The notes below the pieces were generated by a model, which saw only the letters and a program-made list of their open reading frames with translations, was not told the DNA's origin and did not search any database. From NCBI GenBank assembly GCA_029935705.1, contig JAOZJU010000008.1, forward strand, positions 1 through 45,438: a DNA stretch of 45,438 bases. The letters are read 5' to 3'. A program made the translations under genes and the position numbers. Within the stretch, counting starts at the first letter, position 1; each line of letters opens with the position of its first letter. The DNA is from Arcobacteraceae bacterium (GTDB lineage: Bacteria; Campylobacterota; Campylobacteria; Campylobacterales; Arcobacteraceae). Shown piece after piece: positions 8,510 to 17,302 of this stretch.

Positions 8510-9196
8510 ATGGTTGATTTTGATGATTATTTTAAAAGACAGATACAACTTTGGGGCAAAGAGAAACAACATGCTCTAAAAGACAAAAGAGTAGCGATTG
8601 TTGGTTGTGGCGGACTTGGATCCTCTTTGGGTTTTGCTTTGGGATCTAGCGGTATAGGTCATATTGACCTTGTGGATTTTGACACAGTTAGTTTACACAA
8701 TATACACAGACAAATAGCCCTTAAGATAGAAGATGTAGGCAAATACAAAACCGATATCCTATCTTTGAGTATCAAAAAAAGATATGATTTGGTCAATATA
8801 AACACTTATGAGTCTGATTTTGTAAAGTTTAGTGAAAAAACCACAAGCAAATATGATATCATATTTGATGCAACTGACAATATAAAAGCAAGAGAATCTA
8901 TAGATAACTATTGTAAATCTACCAATACCCCTTGGGTATATGGCACTGTTGAGCAGTTTTATGGGCAGGTTTGTTTTTTTGATATTGCTGTATTTGATAA
9001 GTTTTTTAAAATCAAACAAAATTCCCCACAAGGTATCACAGCTCCTATGGTGATGCTAATAGCATCATTTCAAGCAAATTTGGGATTGAGATACCTAACT
9101 CAAAACAAAATAGAAAAAGATAAAATTTTCCACTTTAGTTTTGATGAAAATGGTTTATTTCAAAGCAGAAAATTTAATTTAGGAACAAATATATGA
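8510..9196 (+). CDS. ThiF/MoeB-like E1 adenylyltransferase lacking the zinc motif
   Basis: The 228-residue protein has the E1-superfamily Rossmann fold: nucleotide loop GCGGLGSS (residues 32-39), then DLVDFDTVSLHNIHRQ (53-68), where the Asp and Arg bind ATP, and the FDATDN segment. ThiF and MoeB activate the C-terminal glycine of sulfur carriers (ThiS, MoaD) by adenylation. Odd feature: the paired C-x-x-C zinc motifs of typical ThiF/MoeB are absent; only isolated cysteines occur (Cys33, one in NYCKS, one in GQVCFF). No thiS or moaD is nearby. It overlaps tyrA by four bases. The role could be thiamin, molybdopterin or another sulfur transfer; the target is unknown. Confidence 0.82.
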   Translation: MVDFDDYFKRQIQLWGKEKQHALKDKRVAIVGCGGLGSSLGFALGSSGIGHIDLVDFDTVSLHNIHRQIALKIEDVGKYKTDILSLSIKKRYDLVNINTYESDFVKFSEKTTSKYDIIFDATDNIKARESIDNYCKSTNTPWVYGTVEQFYGQVCFFDIAVFDKFFKIKQNSPQGITAPMVMLIASFQANLGLRYLTQNKIEKDKIFHFSFDENGLFQSRKFNLGTNI

Positions 9197-10020
9197 ATGT
9201 AGGTATAGTTGGACTTGGGCTTATGGGTGGTTCGTTTGGCAAATTGCTAAAAAAAAGAGGTTTTGCAAACAGAGTTTATGGATATGACCACAATCAACAA
9301 CACGGCAAAGATGCCATAAAACTTGGGCTTGTAGATGAGTTGTGTGATATAGATACTCTAAAAACTCTTGATATAATAGTGCTTTGTATTCCTGTGCAAA
9401 GTATTATAAAGTTCAATAAACAACTAACAAACATAAGTAGCAAAACTACAATCGTAGATTTTGGTAGCACAAAAAAAACTATAATAGATAGTATCGACAA
9501 AAAAATAAGAGAAAACTATGTTGCTATTCATCCTATGGTAGGCACTGAAAAGTTTGGTCCTTTTGCTGCTATTGATAACTTTTATGAAAACAACATAGTG
9601 GTATTTTGTGATATAGAAAACAGCGGAGAAAAGCATCTGCAAAAAATTAAAAATATATTTGAAAAAATCCCTATGAAAATCATATATATGAATGCTACAG
9701 AACACGATAAACATGCTTGTTATATGAGCCACTTACCACATGCTATATCATTTGGTTTGGCAAATACAGTTATGGATCATGAATCTTCAAAAGATATTGT
9801 AGCCCTCGCTGGTGGTGGTTTTAGAAGTATGAGCAGAATTGCAAAAAGTTCTCCTATCATGTGGAGTGAGATATTTAAACAAAATAGAGAAAATCTTTTA
9901 GAATCGTTTAATATATTTGACAAAAATATGCAAAAGATGAAAAAGATGATTGAAGATGAAGATTATGACAAACTTCAACAATGGATGCAAAAAGCAAATA
10001 GCCTACACGACATATTGTAA
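9193..10020 (+). CDS. tyrA: Prephenate dehydrogenase
   Basis: The 275-residue protein starts with the NAD(P)-binding loop VGLGLMGGSFG (residues 6-16) and continues with the HPMVGTEKFGP segment and a helical dimerisation domain containing SHLPHAISFGLA. These are hallmarks of prephenate/arogenate dehydrogenase (TyrA), which makes 4-hydroxyphenylpyruvate for tyrosine. It is a mono-functional enzyme with no chorismate mutase or ACT domain. ATG overlaps the stop of the ThiF-like gene (ATGA). It converges on the CNNM-type gene with eight bases between stops, leaving almost no room for a terminator. Confidence 0.92.
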   Translation: MNVGIVGLGLMGGSFGKLLKKRGFANRVYGYDHNQQHGKDAIKLGLVDELCDIDTLKTLDIIVLCIPVQSIIKFNKQLTNISSKTTIVDFGSTKKTIIDSIDKKIRENYVAIHPMVGTEKFGPFAAIDNFYENNIVVFCDIENSGEKHLQKIKNIFEKIPMKIIYMNATEHDKHACYMSHLPHAISFGLANTVMDHESSKDIVALAGGGFRSMSRIAKSSPIMWSEIFKQNRENLLESFNIFDKNMQKMKKMIEDEDYDKLQQWMQKANSLHDIL

Positions 10021-10028
10021 TATGCAAG

Positions 10029-11069
10029 CTATTTGTTGCTTAAAGCTCTTTTTTTCTTCATATTTGATGAAGCTAACTTTCGCATATCTTCAGTAGTATC
10101 AAGTTCATCCATAATCTCAAAACCAAGAAGTGTCTCAAGAGAATCTTCAAGTGTGACTATACCCTCAGTTTGGTCATAACCATCTGTTACGATTATTAAG
10201 TGTGCTTTTGATTTTATAAAATGGTTTAAAGCTTTTGATACAGGTATATTTTCATTTAAGCTATCTACTGGTATCATGATATCTTTGATTTTGATATCGT
10301 TGCTTTTTATCGCATATTTAAACAAGCTTTTAGTAAGCACCATACCTACAATATCATCTATATCTTTGTCAAACACAGGAACACGACTAAACTTATATGT
10401 TCTTTTATCATCAAGCAAATCTTTGATAACAGTATCTTGCTGGACAGCAAATACAACACTTCTTGGGGTTAAAATCTCTTGGAGTTTTTTATTTTTCAAT
10501 TTTAGCAGACTTTTAATAATATCTGATTCTTGATCATTTATGACACCACTCTCTTCGCCTAAAACTGCCGTGTGAATCAACTCTTCTCTTGAAACCATAT
10601 CTGTTGATTTGTTATGACCTATTTTTTTTGTGATAAAGACAGTTATCTTGATAATTGGATAGGTTATCCATATAAATATATGTATCATTTTTGCAGTAAA
10701 AGGTGCTAATTGTTTATAATATAAAGCTCCTATTGTTTTTGGAATAATTTCAGAGAAAAATAGTATAGCTATAGTTAAAATAATAGTAACGACAAGAACC
10801 ATATAGCTTTCACCACCAAATACTATCTGTGCTTGGACACCGATAAGTGTGGCACCTAGAGTATTTGCTACTGTATTTAGTATAAGTATAGATGATATAG
10901 ACTCATCTATATTGAGTTTAAGTTTTTTAAGAGAGTTGCCTATATTTTTGTTTGTTTCTATCAATACATTGATAAAAGACCAGTTTATAGAGAGCAAAAC
11001 TGCTTCTGCTATGGAACATAAAAACGATACAGTTATGACGACAATGATAAGTACAATCAACAGTCCCAT
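10029..11069 (-). CDS. CNNM/CorC-type membrane protein with DUF21 and CBS domains
   Basis: The 346-residue inner-membrane protein has an N-terminal DUF21/CNNM domain with about four membrane segments (residues 1-140) and a CBS pair (about 190-320; IKDIMIPVDS and TEGIVTLEDSLETLLG are typical). Relatives (CorC, HlyC family) take part in Mg2+/Co2+ transport. The usual C-terminal CorC_HlyC domain of about 80 residues is missing; the protein ends in a basic tail soon after the second CBS. AGGATAGCTCT precedes the ATG. It is divergent from rpoZ across an inverted repeat that contains -10 boxes for both strands. The gene name 'hemolysin' often given to the family should not be taken literally. Confidence 0.85.
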   Translation of the reverse strand: MGLLIVLIIVVITVSFLCSIAEAVLLSINWSFINVLIETNKNIGNSLKKLKLNIDESISSILILNTVANTLGATLIGVQAQIVFGGESYMVLVVTIILTIAILFFSEIIPKTIGALYYKQLAPFTAKMIHIFIWITYPIIKITVFITKKIGHNKSTDMVSREELIHTAVLGEESGVINDQESDIIKSLLKLKNKKLQEILTPRSVVFAVQQDTVIKDLLDDKRTYKFSRVPVFDKDIDDIVGMVLTKSLFKYAIKSNDIKIKDIMIPVDSLNENIPVSKALNHFIKSKAHLIIVTDGYDQTEGIVTLEDSLETLLGFEIMDELDTTEDMRKLASSNMKKKRALSNK

Positions 11070-11139
11070 AGAGCTATCCTTGAGTTAAAAAATATGGAGC
11101 TTGGGTCCAATAGTATATCCTTTTTTATAATGTTGGCAT

Positions 11140-11173
11140 ATTATACCATAGTTTAATAAAATTATGGTATAAT
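11140..11173. promoter_or_regulatory. Perfect inverted repeat carrying divergent -10 boxes (CNNM gene / rpoZ)
   Basis: ATTATACCATA (11140-11150) and TATGGTATAAT (11163-11173) are exact inverted copies separated by 12 bases. The right arm gives TGGTATAAT as plus-strand -10 (11168-11173) for rpoZ; the left arm read on the minus strand gives the same box (11145-11140) for the CNNM gene. The arms could simply be two strong promoters back to back, or also an operator. Confidence 0.6.
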
Positions 11174-11193
11174 AATTAAAAAATAGGAAAAAT

Positions 11194-11409
11194 ATGAGAA
11201 TAGAACAAAGAGTTTCAGAAGCTTTAAAAAGAGTAAACAACGACAGATACCTTTTAAGTGTTGCTGTAGGTCAAAGAGCAGACGAGCTAAGCAAAGGTGC
11301 TAGTCCTATATATGAAGCGGATAGGTTAAGTTTAAAATATACCGATATAGCACTAAAAGAGATAGCAAGCGGTGTTTTAAAAATTGATGGTTTGAAAAAA
11401 GAGGAATAA
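11194..11409 (+). CDS. rpoZ: RNA polymerase omega subunit
   Basis: This 71-residue protein matches omega in length and in the conserved RVNNDRYLLSVAVGQRADEL segment (residues 14-33) followed by the KYTDIALKEIASG helix. Omega helps fold beta-prime and takes part in the ppGpp response, which fits its position directly before spoT. In H. pylori pyrH precedes rpoZ; here pyrH is absent and rpoZ has its own promoter (TATAAT 11168-11173). A TAGGAAA ribosome binding site lies just before the ATG. The gap to spoT is nine bases. Confidence 0.93.
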   Translation: MRIEQRVSEALKRVNNDRYLLSVAVGQRADELSKGASPIYEADRLSLKYTDIALKEIASGVLKIDGLKKEE

Positions 11410-11418
11410 GTTTAAATT

Positions 11419-13554
11419 TTGTTAAAAGTATTTGATAAGATAAAATCTACTAAAAATATAGAAGATGCTAAGATTTTATTATATGAAAATGTAGAACCAG
11501 AAACTGACATAAAAGATGCAGTAGAGTTTTGCACAGTTGCACACGAAGGTCAACATAGAAAAAGTGGTGAACCATATGCTGTGCATCCTATATTAGTAGC
11601 ATATCTTGTAGCATATTTGACAAACGACAAAACTATGGTTATAGCATCTTTGCTTCATGATGTAGTCGAAGATACAAAATATACTCACGATGATATAAGA
11701 TCAAGATATGGTGATGATGTAGCAGTGATAGTAAATGGACTTACCAAAATAGACCAGCTAAGATATGAACAAAACACAGATGATAAAAAAATTACAACAA
11801 TCCTTACATTTAGAAAACTTCTATTGGCATCTATAGAGGATGTAAGAATCCTTGTGATTAAGCTTTGTGATAGAGTGCACAATATGTATACACTCGATGT
11901 TATGTCAGCATCAAAACAGATACAAGTAGCTCAAGAGAGTATGATAGTATATGCCCCAATTGCTCATAGATTGGGTATCTCATCTATCAAAAATGTATTA
12001 GAGGATCTTTCATTTTTTCATCTTTATAGACAAGAGTATAAAAAAATTGACGAATATCTTGAAAAAAATCAAAGAAAATTAAGAGTTAGTATAAATAGTT
12101 TTGTATCAAAAACTGAACTTTTGTTACAACTTCATGGATACAGTAAAGATGATATAAATATCACAAGTCGTATCAAACATCACTACTCAATATATCTTAA
12201 AATGCAAAGAAAAGGTGTGCATATAGATGAAGTTTTAGACCTAATGGCAGTGAGAATTGTCGTCAAAGAGAGTATTGATTGTTATAGAGTATTGGGTTTG
12301 CTTCATACAAATAGCAAACCACTTATCTCTAGATTTAAAGATTATGTAGCTTTACCTAAAGAAAATGGTTATCAAACCATACACACAACTGTATTTAACG
12401 ATGCAAAGATATATGAGATACAAATACGAACTTTTGATATGCATAAAGTAGCTGAACTGGGTGTTGCAGCTCATTGGAAATACAAACAACATAGCTCTTC
12501 ATCATTTTTAAAACCATCTTTAGATTGGTTAAGAACATTAAGTTTAAGCAACAAATCAGCACAACAGTTTTATGACGATGCAAAAGAGGAGCTCTATAGC
12601 GATGAGATAGTGGTATACTCTCCAAGAGGTGATATATATACTATGCCTCGTGGTGCTACAGCTTATGATTTTGCATATTTGGTTCATAGCGACATAGGCA
12701 ACAAAGCAAAAAGTTGCACTATAAATGAAAAAAACAAACCACTCTTAAAAGAGCTTCAAAATGGCGACATAGTCTCTATATCTTTATCGACGACAGATAT
12801 AGCAAGATGTAGTTGGATAGATCTGGTTAAAACATCCAGAGCGAAAAAATCAATAAAACTTATGTGTGCTACAAAAAATAGGCGTATAGATAAGTTAAAT
12901 GGCAAAAATATTATAAAAACAATTTTTAGAAAATATAACAACATATCTTTCAATAATATAAAAAAAGAAAATTTTGAAAAAATTCCAACAAATTTTGAAC
13001 ATCTTGTACAGATGAAAAGATCAATTGAAAAAGAGTATATCAAAGATTTAGGACTTGTAGCAAAATTCAAATTGGAAAAAATAACCTTAAAAGAGTATAG
13101 TTTTGACAATATAATTTTATACTCAAACTTTAAGATAAAGTCCCTTTCATTTGAACCGTGTTGTCATCCTAAATTTGGTGATGATATAGTAGCAGTCGGT
13201 GATGGCAACAGAAATGTCACTATACACCACAAGATGTGCAATAAAATTTGTCAAGATGAGAATGAAGTTTGTTATATGTTTTTTGTAAAATGGGCAAACA
13301 ATAAATTTTTTAGATACAATATCAAAATAGGACTACCAAATATCAAAGGTCAATTAGCTTCAATACTAACATATTTGTCAAATCTTGGGGCAAATGTGCT
13401 TTTTATATCTTATGGCAAAGATAAAAATTCATATATACAGTATTGTGATTTGCAATTTGAAACAGATATGTCAAACAAAATAAAACTCAGACAGTTGTTG
13501 GAACAAAAGATGACAATTGTGGAGTTTTTATCAGGAGAGGATGCATACAAATGA
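11419..13554 (+). CDS. spoT: Bifunctional (p)ppGpp synthetase/hydrolase (SpoT/Rel)
   Basis: The 711-residue protein makes and breaks the alarmone (p)ppGpp. Domains in order: HD hydrolase (residues about 30-180, with HEGQHRKSGEPYAVHP and the intact HDVVEDT motif at 80-86), nucleotidyl synthetase (about 220-350, with FKDYVALPKENGYQTIH), TGS (about 390-450, VYSPRGDIYTMPRGATAYDFAY) and a C-terminal ACT-like domain. Both catalytic motifs look intact. The start is TTG 11419: an in-frame TAA at 11413-11415 rules out any earlier ATG, and GAGGA lies about 14 bases upstream. It overlaps tyrS by four bases. This is probably the only long RSH enzyme of the cell, as in other Campylobacterota. Confidence 0.94.
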   Translation: MLKVFDKIKSTKNIEDAKILLYENVEPETDIKDAVEFCTVAHEGQHRKSGEPYAVHPILVAYLVAYLTNDKTMVIASLLHDVVEDTKYTHDDIRSRYGDDVAVIVNGLTKIDQLRYEQNTDDKKITTILTFRKLLLASIEDVRILVIKLCDRVHNMYTLDVMSASKQIQVAQESMIVYAPIAHRLGISSIKNVLEDLSFFHLYRQEYKKIDEYLEKNQRKLRVSINSFVSKTELLLQLHGYSKDDINITSRIKHHYSIYLKMQRKGVHIDEVLDLMAVRIVVKESIDCYRVLGLLHTNSKPLISRFKDYVALPKENGYQTIHTTVFNDAKIYEIQIRTFDMHKVAELGVAAHWKYKQHSSSSFLKPSLDWLRTLSLSNKSAQQFYDDAKEELYSDEIVVYSPRGDIYTMPRGATAYDFAYLVHSDIGNKAKSCTINEKNKPLLKELQNGDIVSISLSTTDIARCSWIDLVKTSRAKKSIKLMCATKNRRIDKLNGKNIIKTIFRKYNNISFNNIKKENFEKIPTNFEHLVQMKRSIEKEYIKDLGLVAKFKLEKITLKEYSFDNIILYSNFKIKSLSFEPCCHPKFGDDIVAVGDGNRNVTIHHKMCNKICQDENEVCYMFFVKWANNKFFRYNIKIGLPNIKGQLASILTYLSNLGANVLFISYGKDKNSYIQYCDLQFETDMSNKIKLRQLLEQKMTIVEFLSGEDAYK

Positions 13555-14789
13555 GTGAAATAGAACAAAAAATAGCTACAGCAAAAAAAGAGATAAGCAA
13601 AGCAACAGCTGAGATCATAGATATACAAATGATAGAAAAAGTTCTTAAAAGATATTATGAAAATGGCGAGAACTATTTTGTCAAAGCAGGATTTGACCCA
13701 ACTGCTCCTGATATTCACTTAGGACATACAGTTTTGCTTCAAAAGTTAAGAACATTTCAAGAGTTTGGTGGCATAGTGCAGTTTATAGTAGGAGATTTTA
13801 CAGCCACCATAGGCGACCCTACAGGAAAAAGTGCGACAAGAAAAGTTCTAACAAAACAACAGATATCGAAAAATATAGAAAGCTATACGACACAAGCTTT
13901 TAAGATACTTGACAAAACAAAAACAATTGTCTATTATAACAACGACTGGCTTGGAAAATTAAGCTCATCACAGATGATAACACTAACTTCACATTTGACA
14001 ATATCAAGAATGCTTGAAAGAGATGATTTTTCAAAACGATTTAAAGCAAATCAACCCATAGCCACAAGTGAGTTTACATATCCTTTGCTTCAAGGATATG
14101 ATAGTGTTTATCTAAAAAGCGATATAGAGCTAGGCGGAACCGATCAGAAGTTTAACCTACTTATGGGAAGACAACTTCAAAAAATATATGATATAAAAAA
14201 ACAGCAAGCAGTTGTCATGATGCCTATACTTGAAGGTCTTGATGGGGTGCAAAAGATGTCAAAATCTTTAAACAATTATATAGCAGTCGATGACAAACCT
14301 TTTGATATGTTTGGCAAAATACTATCTATAAGCGATCAACTTATGTGGAGATATTTTGAGCTTCTATCATCTAAAACAACCTATGATATAGAGAGACTAA
14401 AAGAAAATATCAAAAACAAAACTGCTCACCCAAAAGAGATAAAAGAGTCTTTAGCGATTGAGATAGTGGATAGATTTCACAAAGTTGGCGATGGTGAAAA
14501 AGCAAAATTGCAGTTTAATAAAGTTTTTGCAAAAAAATTGATACCAGAAAACATAAATAAATTTGTTTTTGAGACAAATAAAGGATTGTTAGATATACTA
14601 GTCGAAACAAAATTAGTATCATCAACATCACAAGCTCGAAGAGATATCAAAGCAGGTGCGGTCAAGATGATAAAAGGAAACACAACAACCAAAATAATGG
14701 ACGATAAGCTACGATTTGGAAGTTGCACTTTTGTATTGCAAAAAGGTAAGAAAAATTTTGTTTCAATTGAGATAGGAGTAGATATATGA
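13551..14789 (+). CDS. tyrS: Tyrosyl-tRNA synthetase
   Basis: The 412-residue class I enzyme charges tRNA-Tyr. The HIGH-type motif is HLGH (56-59), the tyrosine-binding region includes GGTDQKFN (195-202), and KMSKS is at 235-239. A C-terminal S4 domain (from about 345) has the SQARRDIKAGAVKM signature. This length and the KMSKS-plus-S4 layout match the TyrZ-like group found in Campylobacterota. ATGA overlap with spoT upstream and with the flavin oxidoreductase downstream shows tight coupling. Confidence 0.95.
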   Translation: MSEIEQKIATAKKEISKATAEIIDIQMIEKVLKRYYENGENYFVKAGFDPTAPDIHLGHTVLLQKLRTFQEFGGIVQFIVGDFTATIGDPTGKSATRKVLTKQQISKNIESYTTQAFKILDKTKTIVYYNNDWLGKLSSSQMITLTSHLTISRMLERDDFSKRFKANQPIATSEFTYPLLQGYDSVYLKSDIELGGTDQKFNLLMGRQLQKIYDIKKQQAVVMMPILEGLDGVQKMSKSLNNYIAVDDKPFDMFGKILSISDQLMWRYFELLSSKTTYDIERLKENIKNKTAHPKEIKESLAIEIVDRFHKVGDGEKAKLQFNKVFAKKLIPENINKFVFETNKGLLDILVETKLVSSTSQARRDIKAGAVKMIKGNTTTKIMDDKLRFGSCTFVLQKGKKNFVSIEIGVDI

Positions 14790-15859
14790 AAATAGGTAAA
14801 CATAATATAGAGAAAAATATAGTCCAAGGTGGTATGGGACTTGGAATTTCGTGGGATAAATTAGCAGGAACTGTTAGTTTAAATGGAGCTTTGGGTGTAG
14901 TATCTAGTGTAGGTACTGGTTATTATCAAAACAAAGAATACTCACACAAAAATAAAAATGAAAAACCATGGAGTGAAGCTAATTTTTATTCAAAAGATGG
15001 TTTAACAGCAATTATCAAAAATGCAAGAAAAATATGTGGCAACAAACCACTTGGATGCAATGTATTATATGCTAGCAATGATTATGGCAGAATCGTCAAA
15101 GATGCTTGTGAGGCTGGTGCTGATATTATCATCACAGGAGCTGGACTTCCTACAAATATGCCTGAGTTTGTAGCTGATTTTCCAGATGTAGCAATAGTAC
15201 CAATAGTCTCAAGTGCAAGAGCTTTGAAACTAATATGTAAAAAATGGAAAAAATACAATCGTTTGCCAGATGCTGTGATAGTTGAAGGGCCATTAAGTGG
15301 AGGGCATCAAGGGTTTAATTATGAGCAGTGTTTTATGGATGAGTTTCAGCTTGAAAATATCGTGCCACCAGTCATAGAAGAGGCAAAAAACTGGGGCGAT
15401 ATACCAATAATAGCCGCAGGTGGAATATGGGACAAAAACGATATTGACAAATTTATAGCTTTAGGTTGTGCTGGAGTGCAAATGGGCACAAGATTTTTAG
15501 GAACTTTTGAGTGTGATGCGAGTGATAATTTTAAAGAGGTGATCATAAATGCAAAAGCAGATGATATAAAACTTCAAAAATCACCAGTAGGATTGCCAGC
15601 ACGAGGGGTAGCAACAAAACTTCAAGAATCAATCTTGCAAAAAACTGCACCAAAAGTATCATGTGTATCAAACTGTGTAGCCCCGTGTAATAGGGGTGTA
15701 GAGGCAAAAGCTGTAGGGTTTTGTATAGCTGATAGATTAGCAGATGCATATAAAGGCGAAAAAGATACTGGACTCTTTTTTACAGGTTCAAATGGCTATA
15801 GAGTTGACAAGCTTTATACTGTCCAAGATGTATTGGATAAGCTAACATATGGCGAGTAG
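14786..15859 (+). CDS. NAD(P)H-dependent flavin oxidoreductase, nitronate monooxygenase family
   Basis: The 357-residue TIM-barrel flavoprotein opens with IVQGGMGLGISWDKLAG and has the FMN-binding segments GPLSGGHQGF and AAGGIWDKNDIDKFIALGCAGVQMGTRF. These define the nitronate monooxygenase / 2-nitropropane dioxygenase family, which also includes FabK enoyl reductases. The C-terminal part has a cysteine cluster (CVSNCVAPCNRG), common in this subgroup. The real substrate is unknown. It lies between tyrS (4-base overlap) and the amidase gene (11-base overlap), an order I recall from H. pylori HP0774-HP0772. Confidence 0.85.
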   Translation: MKIGKHNIEKNIVQGGMGLGISWDKLAGTVSLNGALGVVSSVGTGYYQNKEYSHKNKNEKPWSEANFYSKDGLTAIIKNARKICGNKPLGCNVLYASNDYGRIVKDACEAGADIIITGAGLPTNMPEFVADFPDVAIVPIVSSARALKLICKKWKKYNRLPDAVIVEGPLSGGHQGFNYEQCFMDEFQLENIVPPVIEEAKNWGDIPIIAAGGIWDKNDIDKFIALGCAGVQMGTRFLGTFECDASDNFKEVIINAKADDIKLQKSPVGLPARGVATKLQESILQKTAPKVSCVSNCVAPCNRGVEAKAVGFCIADRLADAYKGEKDTGLFFTGSNGYRVDKLYTVQDVLDKLTYGE

Positions 15860-16871
15860 AAAACTTATATTTATGTTAAAATTTATTGTTCTTTTATTTT
15901 TACTATCTGGTTGTATTGTAGCAGATCAAAACAACCAAGAGTTTCTAAAATACCAAAATATATATTATAAATCTGTAGTAGATAACAATAAAGCAAAACA
16001 GACAAATGCTTTGAAAAATATGATCAAATATGGAAAAAAAGCAAAAAAACCAACAAAAGAGTATGAAGAAAAATTATCACTATTGACAAAACCAAAACCA
16101 AAAATAAAAGTAAAAAAAATAGAGACAAAACCAAAAAATATAAAATCACTTTTTGAAAGATCAAAACAAACAGCAAACAATACAACACAAAAACAAAAAA
16201 CAATCGTAATAGACCCAGGTCATGGTGGACATGATAGTGGAGCAAAAGGTTATTATAAACAATTGGAAAAAGATGTGGTGCTTAAAGTTGGCTTGAAAGT
16301 AAAAGCTATCTTGAAAAAAAGAGGTTATAAAGTTTATAACACAAGAGATAACGATAAGTTTCAAAAGTTGCACTATAGAACTCAATATGCAAACAATATG
16401 AGAGCAAATCTATTTATCTCTATTCATGCAAATGCTGTGCCAAGAAGAAATAGATTCAAAGCTTATGGCATAGAGACATATTATCTATCACCAGCAAGAA
16501 GCAGTAGGGCTAAAAGAGTAGCCGCAAAAGAGAATAGTGTAGATATAAGATCTATGAGCAATCTATCTAAGAGTATATTTTTGATGGCAAGAAACAGAGC
16601 AAAAATCAACGAATCAAACAAATTAGCACTTGATATTCAAAACAATATCTTGTATAATCTGCGATTAAAATATGATGATATCAAAGACCATGGAGTTCGC
16701 CAAGGACCGTTTTGGATACTAGTAGGTGCACAGATGCCAGCGGTGCTTTTGGAGCTGGGATATATCACACATCCAAAAGAGTCAAAAAGATTGACAAATG
16801 ATCAATACCAAAAAGAACTTGCTATTGGAATTGCAAATGGGATTGATAGTTATTTTAGAAAAAACCCATAA
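15849..16871 (+). CDS. amiC: N-acetylmuramoyl-L-alanine amidase (AmiC-like), probable lipoprotein
   Basis: The 340-residue protein has a signal sequence with lipobox LLSGC (Cys22), a lysine-rich linker (about 50-115) and an Amidase_3 domain from residue 118. Zinc and catalytic residues are visible: His in DPGHGGHDSGA, Glu in KQLEKD, His in SIHANA and Glu in LLELGYITHP. It cuts the amide bond between MurNAc and the stem peptide to split daughter cells. The FtsE-FtsX-EnvC genes in the same window encode the likely activator. An internal ATG at 15873 would still leave the lipobox. It overlaps the previous gene by 11 bases and ends the rpoZ operon. Confidence 0.92.
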   Translation: MASRKLIFMLKFIVLLFLLSGCIVADQNNQEFLKYQNIYYKSVVDNNKAKQTNALKNMIKYGKKAKKPTKEYEEKLSLLTKPKPKIKVKKIETKPKNIKSLFERSKQTANNTTQKQKTIVIDPGHGGHDSGAKGYYKQLEKDVVLKVGLKVKAILKKRGYKVYNTRDNDKFQKLHYRTQYANNMRANLFISIHANAVPRRNRFKAYGIETYYLSPARSSRAKRVAAKENSVDIRSMSNLSKSIFLMARNRAKINESNKLALDIQNNILYNLRLKYDDIKDHGVRQGPFWILVGAQMPAVLLELGYITHPKESKRLTNDQYQKELAIGIANGIDSYFRKNP

Positions 16872-16873
16872 TT

Positions 16874-16918
16874 TTAAGCTCTAAATAGCATATATTTAAG
16901 CAAATTTTGGTATAAAAA
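16874..16918 (+). promoter_or_regulatory. Promoter region of the [2Fe-2S] protein-panD-ybaB-ispA block
   Basis: TTTTGGTATAAAA gives a -10 at 16911-16916, and GAAAAGGAAAAA is the ribosome binding site further on. The segment begins TTAAGCTCTAAA (16874-16885), a 12-mer that recurs at 45172-45183 in front of a similar ATATATT...AATTTTGGTA stretch. Confidence 0.5.
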
Positions 16919-16933
16919 AGAAAAGGAAAAATT

Positions 16934-17296
16934 ATGCAAATGCCAGTAGTGCCTCAACCAACATTTTATATATTTAAGTGCGAGCAAAGCTCACCACCAA
17001 ATATGCCAAAACCATCTTGTGTAAATAGCGACACACAAGAACTGTTTAATCATATGGCAAGCACTCTTATGCAAAAGGGGATTATGGGGCCAGTTCAACC
17101 TATAAGGACAAGCTGTCTTGGACGATGTCAAATGGGACCTGTGATGATAGTAGAACCAGGCCATCATATGTATGTCCAGCTAACTAAAGAGAAGATAGAT
17201 AAGATTATAGAGGAACATATAATCCAAAATAGACCAGTCCAAGAGTATCTCATACCAGATACATTTTGGGGCGATCCTGTAGATATATCAAAGTAA
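16934..17296 (+). CDS. Thioredoxin-like [2Fe-2S] ferredoxin-domain protein
   Basis: This 120-residue soluble protein has four cysteines in the spacing of thioredoxin-like [2Fe-2S] ferredoxins: Cys16, Cys29, Cys61 and Cys65, the last two in SCLGRCQMGPV. The same fold occurs in NuoE and in CbiW-type small ferredoxins. It would act as an electron carrier or iron-sulfur regulatory domain in the cytoplasm; no partner oxidoreductase is adjacent, so its role is open. It has its own promoter and is followed six bases later by panD. A proline-rich insert (SSPPNMPKPS) lies between the first two cysteines. Confidence 0.85.
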   Translation: MQMPVVPQPTFYIFKCEQSSPPNMPKPSCVNSDTQELFNHMASTLMQKGIMGPVQPIRTSCLGRCQMGPVMIVEPGHHMYVQLTKEKIDKIIEEHIIQNRPVQEYLIPDTFWGDPVDISK

Positions 17297-17302
17297 TAGT
17301 TT

